From: an uncultured Porphyromonadaceae bacterium
Lineage (GTDB): Bacteria; Bacteroidota; Bacteroidia; Bacteroidales; Muribaculaceae
Assembly (NCBI GenBank): GCA_947175715.1
Contig: CAMWOD010000107.1
Span: forward strand, 1 to 5,285
Reading direction: 5' to 3'
Length of the DNA: 5,285 nucleotides
In this document: positions 1 through 5,285 of the stretch, piece by piece
How positions within the stretch are numbered: position 1 is the first letter of the stretch
Layout: each line of letters opens with the position of its first letter
The notes under the pieces: generated by a model
What the model was told of the DNA's origin: nothing
What the model saw: the letters and a program-made list of their open reading frames with translations, nothing else
The model's database searches: none
Made by a program: the position numbers and the translations under genes

Positions 1-223
1 GTTTCACATGGCCATCGTCACGGGTGTGTTCCCGGTTTCGGGGCAACCGCTGCCAATGATATCCAAAGGTGGCTCCTCGATGCTCGTCACATCGCTCGCT
101 TTCGGTGTGATGCTGTCGGTAAGCCGCTTCGCAGTGCAGTCGGGCAACAAGCAAGACATCAAGCGTGAGAAAGAGGCCCTGCCCGAGTCGCTGCAAGTAG
201 AAAACCCAACACATATCCCCTGA
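1..223 (+). CDS. ftsW: FtsW, septal peptidoglycan polymerase (3' end only)
   Basis: This is the C-terminal 73 residues of a SEDS-family protein; the 5' part lies before the window and codons read in phase from base 2. FtsW is a polytopic inner-membrane glycosyltransferase that polymerises lipid II at the division septum together with its class B PBP partner (family knowledge). The sequence shows the C-terminal family signature: GVFPVSGQPLP, then MISKGGSS, followed by a last hydrophobic helix (MLVTSLAFGVMLSVSRF) and a polar cytoplasmic tail of about 30 residues rich in K, E and Q. RodA shares this signature, but the position directly before murG and murC points to FtsW. The catalytic aspartate region is upstream of the window and cannot be checked. 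The signature differs from the classical pattern at the positions occupied by H, Q and K (see findings). The stop is TGA at 221-223, 11 bases before murG. Confidence 0.93.
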   Translation, partial: FHMAIVTGVFPVSGQPLPMISKGGSSMLVTSLAFGVMLSVSRFAVQSGNKQDIKREKEALPESLQVENPTHIP

Positions 224-234
224 ACTTACCAACA

Positions 235-1389
235 ATGTACTCACTCGTCATAAATAATATCGACCAGATACCCACACCTACCGACACGTTGCGGGTGGTG
301 ATAAGCGGTGGTGGCACCGGCGGACATATCAATCCCGCACTCTCAATAGCTCAAGCCATTATGGCCAAGAAACCCAAAGCGCAGATTCTCTACGTGGGCG
401 CATTGGGTCGCATGGAGATGGAGCGTGTACCCAAAGCCGGCTTACCCATCATCGGCCTGCCAGTGCGCGGTCTCGACCGCAAGCGTCTGTGGCGCAACTT
501 CGGGGTAATCATCGACTTCATCCGCGCCCGCTGGCGTTGCCGCAAGATACTCGACCGTTTCAAGCCCCAGGTGGTTGTGGGCGTGGGTGGTTATGCCAGC
601 GCCCCGATGCTCAAGGCCGCCCAGGGTCGTGGCATACCCACAGTGCTGCAAGAGCAGAACTCCTACGCCGGAGTCACCAACAAGATGCTGGCCAAAAAAG
701 CACGCTACATAGCCGTTGCCTACGACGGCATGGACAGATTCTTCCCAGCCGATACAATACACATTACCGGCAACCCTATACGCGAGGAGATACTCTCCAG
801 CACTCTTACTCCCGAGGAGGCTCGCCAAAAGCTTGGTTTCGACCCCGAAAAACCGCTGCTGCTCGTGGTGGGTGGCTCACTCGGAGCTCGCACAGTCAAC
901 CAGGCGATGCAGGCCAACATCGACAAATTAGCATCGCTGGGATTTTCGATACTGTGGCAGACCGGTAAAAACTGGCCGGAGGTCGACCCCGCAACTCTCC
1001 CCGCAGGGTGCAAAGCCGTGCGCTTCATCGAGGATATGGCCACTGCCTATCGCGGCGCATCGCTTGTGGTGGCCCGTGCCGGTGCCTGCACCATCTCCGA
1101 GCTGCAGAATCTTGGCAAGCCATCGATTCTCATCCCGTCGCCCAATGTGGCCGAGGATCACCAGCGACACAACGCCGAGGCGCTGGTAAAAGCCAATGCC
1201 GCACGCATGATACTCGATGCCGATGCTGTAGCCTCAATATTCGGCGTAGTAAGCGAACTATCATCCGACCCCGACCTGGTCGTTGCCCTTGGCCAAAACG
1301 CCGCCGCAATGGCCCACCGAGGTTCGGCCGACATCATAGCTCAGGAAGTAATCAACCTTGCATCATCACAACAACCCATCAACTCATAG
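235..1389 (+). CDS. murG: MurG, UDP-GlcNAc:lipid I N-acetylglucosaminyltransferase
   Basis: MurG transfers GlcNAc from UDP-GlcNAc to lipid I, making lipid II at the cytoplasmic face of the inner membrane. The 384-residue product has the two-domain GT-B glycosyltransferase layout of the family. In the N-terminal domain, the first glycine loop GGGTGGH is at residues 25-31, the second (GVGGYASAP) at about 116-124, and the EQN motif at 140-142. TGNPIRE starts at 178. In the C-terminal domain, VGGSLGAR is at 212-219, and the UDP-GlcNAc-binding stretch RAGACTISE (281-289) is followed by DHQRHNA (308-314), matching the positions where E. coli MurG contacts the uracil and sugar. The ATG at 235 is the first start after the ftsW stop and gives about 18 residues before the conserved first strand (LRVVISGGG). 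That leader is long for the family, and an in-frame TTG at 289 is an alternative start. The 11-base gap to ftsW and near contact with murC suggest cotranscription. Confidence 0.98.
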   Translation: MYSLVINNIDQIPTPTDTLRVVISGGGTGGHINPALSIAQAIMAKKPKAQILYVGALGRMEMERVPKAGLPIIGLPVRGLDRKRLWRNFGVIIDFIRARWRCRKILDRFKPQVVVGVGGYASAPMLKAAQGRGIPTVLQEQNSYAGVTNKMLAKKARYIAVAYDGMDRFFPADTIHITGNPIREEILSSTLTPEEARQKLGFDPEKPLLLVVGGSLGARTVNQAMQANIDKLASLGFSILWQTGKNWPEVDPATLPAGCKAVRFIEDMATAYRGASLVVARAGACTISELQNLGKPSILIPSPNVAEDHQRHNAEALVKANAARMILDADAVASIFGVVSELSSDPDLVVALGQNAAAMAHRGSADIIAQEVINLASSQQPINS

Positions 1390-1393
1390 ACCA

Positions 1394-2770
1394 TTGAAAC
1401 CATTTGACAAAGTATATTTTGTAGGATGCGGTGGCATCGGAATGGCTGCCCTCGAGCGCTATTTCCTATCACAAGGGAAAGAAGTGGGAGGCTATGACCG
1501 TACCCCTTCCGACCTCACCCGAGCCCTTGCCGACGAAGGTGTAAAAATCACATACGACCCATCGGCCGAGGCAATTCCACCTCAATTCCGCAATCCCGAC
1601 GACACCCTCGTGGTGTATACCCCTGCCGTGCCCGACTCTCATCCCGGCCTGCAGTACTTCCGCAACAACGGTTTTGAAGTGATAAAGCGCGCCGCCGTGC
1701 TCGGCATCGTCACCCGCAACTCCAAGGCCATCTGCTTTGCCGGAACACACGGCAAGACCACCACGTCGTCGATGGCGGCTCACATATTGCACTCGTCGAC
1801 AGGGTGCAACGCCTTCCTGGGGGGTATATTGCGTAACTACAACTCCAACCTGCTACTCTCCACCACATCACCCTACTCGGTGATTGAGGCCGACGAGTAC
1901 GACCGCTCCTTCCACCAGCTCACACCCTACATCGCCGTAATCACCTCGACCGACCCCGACCATCTCGACATATATGGCACCGAGGAGGCTTACCTTGAGA
2001 GCTTCGCCCACTTTACCGAGCTGATAGTGCCCAGCGGCAAACTCCTGGTTCACACTGGCCTTAAGCTGAAGCCACGCCCCAATGAGTCGGTCGAAGTATA
2101 CACCTACAGCCGCGATGAGGGTGACTTCCACGCATCCAATATACGCCACACCGATGGCGACATCATATTCGACTTCAACGCACCCGACGGCACAGTGATA
2201 CGCGACATCACGCTCGGAGTACCCGTAGACATCAATATCGAAAACGCCATCGCCGCCCTGGGCGCCGTCTGGCTCACAGGGACACTCGACCCTGACTCGG
2301 CCCGCAATGCCATAGCCTCGTTCATGGGACCCAAGCGCCGATTCGAGTTCTGGCTCAAGGAGAAAGGGCCTAAAGGCCGCGCCATAATCGACGACTATGC
2401 ACATCACCCCGACGAGCTGAAAGCCTCAATATCGTCGGTACGCGCGCTATATCCCGATCGACATCTCACCGTGGCATTCCAGCCTCACCTGTACTCGCGC
2501 ACACGCGACTTCGCCCCCGAATTTGCACAAGCGTTGAGCCTTGCCGACTCGGTGATACTGCTCGACATCTACCCAGCCCGCGAGCTGCCGATACCGGGTG
2601 TCACCTCGCAAATTATCGCCGACGACATAAAAAAGGCTGATACGGTGGTAATTCCCAAGCAAGATTTGATAAACACAATAAAAACACGTAACTTTGACAT
2701 CCTTATGACAGTGGGAGCCGGCGATATATGCGACCTGCTGCCTCAGATAGTTGCCGAAGTCACCAAATAA
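1394..2770 (+). CDS. murC: MurC, UDP-N-acetylmuramate--L-alanine ligase
   Basis: MurC is the cytoplasmic ATP-dependent ligase that adds L-alanine to UDP-MurNAc, the first step of stem-peptide synthesis. From the TTG at 1394 the product is 458 residues, about the usual length. The three Mur-ligase domains are visible: an N-terminal UDP-binding fold with GCGGIGM at 11-17; a central ATPase domain with the P-loop GTHGKTTT at 117-124 (Lys121), EADEYDRSF at 165-173 and DPDHLDIYG at 187-195; and a C-terminal domain with GPKRRFE at 312-318, DDYAHHPDE at 333-341, FQPHLYSRT at 362-370 and a glycine-rich GAGDI near the end. An in-frame ATG at 1358 lies inside murG and would add 12 residues (MHHHNNPSTHRP) unlike any MurC N-terminus I know; the TTG start gives the typical short lead into VYFVG. 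The related recycling ligase Mpl was considered, but the motifs and the operon position favour MurC. The murG stop is 4 bases upstream, and ftsQ follows after 9 bases. Confidence 0.96.
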   Translation: MKPFDKVYFVGCGGIGMAALERYFLSQGKEVGGYDRTPSDLTRALADEGVKITYDPSAEAIPPQFRNPDDTLVVYTPAVPDSHPGLQYFRNNGFEVIKRAAVLGIVTRNSKAICFAGTHGKTTTSSMAAHILHSSTGCNAFLGGILRNYNSNLLLSTTSPYSVIEADEYDRSFHQLTPYIAVITSTDPDHLDIYGTEEAYLESFAHFTELIVPSGKLLVHTGLKLKPRPNESVEVYTYSRDEGDFHASNIRHTDGDIIFDFNAPDGTVIRDITLGVPVDINIENAIAALGAVWLTGTLDPDSARNAIASFMGPKRRFEFWLKEKGPKGRAIIDDYAHHPDELKASISSVRALYPDRHLTVAFQPHLYSRTRDFAPEFAQALSLADSVILLDIYPARELPIPGVTSQIIADDIKKADTVVIPKQDLINTIKTRNFDILMTVGAGDICDLLPQIVAEVTK

Positions 2771-2779
2771 GATAAGAGC

Positions 2780-3661
2780 TTGAAACGACGCAGCCTCATA
2801 CGAGCACTACTTTCCATTGGCCTGATAATATATCTGGCCGTGGGAATCTCTTTGGCCAAAGCCGAGTGGCGCGAAATGCCCATGACAGGCATAGCCATTG
2901 AGGTGGAGGACTCCACACAGTGCAATTTCGTCACCTCCGACTCCATACTTCAGGAGCTTGGCGACATACCGGGGCTGGTAAACAAGCAGGCGCTTAGCGC
3001 CATCAACACCGACTCGCTCGAGCGCATGCTCAACCGCCTCTCCACCCTCGAGGAGTCGAACGTGGTGCGCCGCCCCGACGGTCTGCTTTACATCAAGGTG
3101 GTGCCAATGCGCCCCATAGCCCGAATTTTCGCCAACGACGGCACCTCTTACTATGTCAATCGCCAAGGTAAGCGGATGCCGGCCCAACTGCGCTACCGCG
3201 TCGACGTGCCAGTGATTGTCGATGAGGGTTATGACAATTTCGACCCCATGTATCTGCTCCCGGTAGTCGATTACATCGAAAACGACTCAGCACTCAAAAC
3301 CACCATCACGGCCATCAACGTGGCCCGCAACGGCGACATACTCGTAGTGCCCTCAATCACCGGAATGATCGTCAACCTGGGCGACACAAGCCTTATCGGC
3401 AACAAGTTTGACCGCTTCAACACACTTTGCCGCAAGGTGCTACCCCTGAAGGGATGGGATACTTACGACACCATCACCGTGAAATGGCGCGGGCAGGTGG
3501 TCGCATCACACCGCAATAAGTCGTACGGTCGCACCAAGCTCCCTGCCGAGGACTTTTACGACGAGGAGGACGACGATATAGAGAATATGACCGGCGACAC
3601 CCCCGTGAAAAAAGAAAAACCCAAACCCGCAACATCACAGGCGACCAAGCCGAATAACTAA
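2780..3661 (+). CDS. ftsQ: FtsQ, divisome bitopic membrane protein
   Basis: FtsQ is a single-pass inner-membrane protein that links the cytoplasmic Z-ring to periplasmic septal synthesis, in other bacteria through FtsB and FtsL. The 293-residue product has a very short basic cytoplasmic end (KRR), one transmembrane helix at about residues 9-27, then a periplasmic region. Recognisable FtsQ features are the stretch LERMLNRLSTLEESNV at 80-95, the following DGLLYIKV and RPIARIF (100-117), SYYVNRQGKRMP (123-134), and the last beta strands YDTITVKWRGQVVASHR (229-245). Beyond residue 255 comes a tail that is first acidic (EDFYDEEDDDIE) and then rich in K, P and T; it is probably disordered. The start must be TTG: the upstream in-frame limit is the murC stop itself (TAA, 2768-2770), and the first ATG in frame (residue 33) would remove the membrane helix. 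FtsQ is poorly conserved, so the call leans on context as well as sequence. Confidence 0.93.
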   Translation: MKRRSLIRALLSIGLIIYLAVGISLAKAEWREMPMTGIAIEVEDSTQCNFVTSDSILQELGDIPGLVNKQALSAINTDSLERMLNRLSTLEESNVVRRPDGLLYIKVVPMRPIARIFANDGTSYYVNRQGKRMPAQLRYRVDVPVIVDEGYDNFDPMYLLPVVDYIENDSALKTTITAINVARNGDILVVPSITGMIVNLGDTSLIGNKFDRFNTLCRKVLPLKGWDTYDTITVKWRGQVVASHRNKSYGRTKLPAEDFYDEEDDDIENMTGDTPVKKEKPKPATSQATKPNN

Positions 3662-3708
3662 ATATAGACATCCAACCTGTTAACATATATAACTCGTTTC
3701 TGCTTCAC
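3662..3708 (+). other. AT-rich ftsQ-ftsA spacer, possible leader
   Basis: These 47 bases are the only sizeable gap between genes in the window. By count 16 of 47 bases are G or C (34%), clearly lower than the flanking genes. The 8-base palindrome TGTTAACA lies at 3678-3685, followed by ATATATAA. I see no Shine-Dalgarno sequence before the ftsA ATG and no good match to the Bacteroidota promoter consensus (TTG near -33, TAnnTTTG near -7). There is no strong hairpin followed by a T-run, so a terminator is not supported. The spacer may hold an internal promoter for ftsA (and ftsZ) or simply be an unstructured AT-rich translation start region. Confidence 0.35.
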
Positions 3709-5265
3709 ATGGAACCTAAATATATAGTAGCCCTCGAAATCGGAAGCTCCAAAATCAAAGGAGCGGTAGGTGTTTACGACTCCAACAACTCACTGTCGAT
3801 AATCGCCGTTGAGGAGGAACGCCTCACAGGCGATGACCTCGGCGGCATAGTGCGCTACGGACTGATACAGAACGTCGACAAAGTGGCTGAAAGCGTAGAG
3901 CGCATACATCGCCGCCTCGAGGCAGCCCCCGCCGTAGCCCCGCGACGCATCAACAGCGTATATGCGGCTATAGGAGGCAGGTCGATTTTTGCAATCCCTG
4001 TAGAGATCACACGCCAGTTTGACGAGGAGACTCGAATCACCGACGAGATAGTGCGGGAAATTAAAAACCAAGCCCGCGAGTCCAACCCCACCGATAAGGA
4101 AATCATCGAAGTGGTGCCGCGCAACTACACCGTCGACGGCACAGCTACACTCACCCCCGTGGGTATGTTTGGCACCTCGATTACAGCCAGTCTGATGCTC
4201 GTCACCTGCAAGGCATCGGCTATTCGCAACCTCTACCGCGCCGTCGAGGAGCGCGCCGCACTCAACATCAACGGCACTATACTGCGACCAATAGCGATGG
4301 CCGACACCGTGCTCACCGACGATGAGAAACGCCTCGGAAGCATGATGGTCGACTTTGGAGCCGAAACTGTAAGCATAGCCATCTACAAGGGTGGTGTCAT
4401 GGTATACTTGGCGGTGCTGCCCATAGGCTCGCGCAACATCACCCGCGACCTGATGATACTGGGCAACAACACCGAGGAGCGTGCCGACGACCTGAAACGC
4501 ACAGCCGGCAACATCGAGCCTACCGACCCATCGAAACGCCAACGCAACCCCGAGCAGCTCGACTACTCCAATATCAACGACATAGTGAGCGCCCGCGCCG
4601 GCGAAATCATCACCAACATCATCGAGCAAATCAAATATGCCGGTCTCACACCCGCCGACCTCCCCAGCGGCATTGTGGTAGTAGGAGGAGGCTCTAAGCT
4701 CAAAGGGTTCAGCTCGGTGCTCGCCACGCAGAGCAAGCTCAAAGTGCGCATGGGCACACACTCGGGGCTGATACGCATAGCCGACTCGCGCATACAGCCC
4801 GATGATGCTCTCGACCTGCTGGCTATACTCGCCGAAACCGTGCGCGAGGGCAACTTCGACGACTGTACCGAAGCCCCCGTCGACAACGGCTATATCGATA
4901 CCGATCCCGACGACCGTGAATGGTACAACGAAAACCCCGAGGACGACGAAACATCGCGCGTGGGTGAGGATATACCAGGATTCCACCAGGGCATCCGCGA
5001 TAAAAAGCGCCGCGAAGCCGAGCGTCGTAGGCTCGAAGCGCGCCGTGCCCAGAACGAGATTGAAAACCGCAAACGCAAGGCTGAGCGCAAGGCCGAAGCT
5101 GAAAAAGCAAGGCTTGAGGGAGAATATGTGTTTGACGATGACAACGAGGATGAAACCTCACAAAACACCGACAAGCCCGAACGCAAAGCTTTCTTCAAGC
5201 GAATCGGCGACAAAATCAAAGACCTACTCTCCGACGAGCATGTCGACGACCAGTACGGAGAGTGA
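3709..5265 (+). CDS. ftsA: FtsA, actin-like membrane anchor of the Z-ring
   Basis: FtsA is an ATP-binding actin homologue that polymerises under the inner membrane, binds the C-terminal peptide of FtsZ and recruits later division proteins. The 518-residue product carries the family's nucleotide-binding motifs: phosphate-1 ALEIGSSKIKG at 8-18, phosphate-2 MMVDFGAETVSIAIYKGG at 212-229, and the adenosine motif GIVVVGGGSKLKGF at 321-334. The FtsA-specific 1C subdomain lies between the first two, at about residues 80-170. The actin-like core ends near 380. It is followed by an acidic stretch (about 383-422), a strongly charged predicted coiled coil rich in R, K, E and A (about 428-470), a second acidic patch, and an amphipathic helix AFFKRIGDKIKDLL (494-507) that looks like the membrane-targeting sequence, then an acidic tail of about 11 residues. 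E. coli FtsA has about 420 residues, so the extra length is this linker. The ATG at 3709 gives the normal FtsA N-terminus. ftsZ is expected just downstream. Confidence 0.97.
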   Translation: MEPKYIVALEIGSSKIKGAVGVYDSNNSLSIIAVEEERLTGDDLGGIVRYGLIQNVDKVAESVERIHRRLEAAPAVAPRRINSVYAAIGGRSIFAIPVEITRQFDEETRITDEIVREIKNQARESNPTDKEIIEVVPRNYTVDGTATLTPVGMFGTSITASLMLVTCKASAIRNLYRAVEERAALNINGTILRPIAMADTVLTDDEKRLGSMMVDFGAETVSIAIYKGGVMVYLAVLPIGSRNITRDLMILGNNTEERADDLKRTAGNIEPTDPSKRQRNPEQLDYSNINDIVSARAGEIITNIIEQIKYAGLTPADLPSGIVVVGGGSKLKGFSSVLATQSKLKVRMGTHSGLIRIADSRIQPDDALDLLAILAETVREGNFDDCTEAPVDNGYIDTDPDDREWYNENPEDDETSRVGEDIPGFHQGIRDKKRREAERRRLEARRAQNEIENRKRKAERKAEAEKARLEGEYVFDDDNEDETSQNTDKPERKAFFKRIGDKIKDLLSDEHVDDQYGE

Positions 5266-5285
5266 CCACATACACTATTTACTAT

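Noticed and set aside
489..968. 159-residue + strand frame overlapping murG in another phase
   Set aside because: The product is a low-complexity mix rich in R, H, P and Q without domain features, while murG is unbroken and conserved in its own frame.
1358..1393. ATG at 1358 as the murC start, overlapping murG by 32 bases
   Set aside because: It adds a histidine- and asparagine-rich leader not expected in MurC, and the TTG at 1394 fits the family length and N-terminus better. It cannot be fully excluded.
2367..2378. Palindrome GGCCTAAAGGCC that could form a hairpin
   Set aside because: It lies inside murC, encodes a variable stretch (GPKGR), has a stem of only 4-5 pairs with a tiny loop, and has no T-run, so it is neither a terminator nor a clear regulatory element.
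1868..2407. 179-residue open reading frame on the - strand opposite murC
   Set aside because: Same codon-aligned shadow effect; the + strand encodes the conserved MurC ATPase and C-terminal motifs.
1394..2770. Mpl (murein peptide recycling ligase) as an alternative identity for murC
   Set aside because: Mpl shares the Mur-ligase P-loop, but the DDYAHHPDE motif, the overall length and the position between murG and ftsQ fit MurC.
3790..4986. 398-residue open reading frame on the - strand opposite ftsA
   Set aside because: It is the codon-aligned mirror of ftsA and is explained by avoidance of TTA, CTA and TCA codons; its product has no recognisable domain, and the + strand carries clear FtsA motifs throughout.
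1..5285. A hidden novel system, mobile element, CRISPR array or RNA gene
   Set aside because: The window is almost entirely covered by five conserved collinear dcw genes, the largest gap is 47 bases, and I saw no direct repeat arrays, insertion ends or tRNA-like structures.

Overview
This window is a stretch of the division and cell wall (dcw) cluster of a bacterium of the phylum Bacteroidota, most likely order Bacteroidales. Five genes lie head to tail on the + strand: the 3' end of ftsW, then murG, murC, ftsQ and ftsA. The window stops 20 bases after ftsA, where ftsZ would be expected. The Bacteroidota assignment rests on the gene order (murC directly followed by ftsQ, with no murB or ddl between them), the lack of convincing Shine-Dalgarno sequences before any start, and the character of the FtsW, MurC, FtsQ and FtsA proteins. 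Coding regions are GC-rich by eye. A gut Bacteroidales family such as Muribaculaceae is possible, but that is a guess.

Layout: 1-223 is the last part of ftsW (lipid II polymerase of the septum). 235-1389 is murG (lipid II synthase). murC (UDP-MurNAc:L-alanine ligase) ends at 2770 and probably starts at a TTG at 1394. 2780-3661 is ftsQ (divisome membrane protein), which must also start at a TTG. 3709-5265 is ftsA (actin-like membrane tether of FtsZ). The first four genes are separated by only 11, 4 and 9 bases, so they are probably one transcript with coupled translation. The only real spacer is 47 AT-rich bases before ftsA.

How they work together: MurC adds the first amino acid of the peptide stem in the cytoplasm. 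MurG makes lipid II at the inner face of the membrane, and FtsW polymerises the flipped lipid II at the septum. FtsA anchors the FtsZ ring to the membrane, and FtsQ links the ring to the periplasmic synthesis machinery.

I found no mobile element, CRISPR array, RNA gene or undescribed system. The points worth a second look are modest: two TTG starts in the same TTGAAA context, an N-terminal leader on MurG, a long charged coiled-coil linker in FtsA, a charged tail on FtsQ, a variant FtsW signature, and a codon bias that creates long false antisense reading frames.
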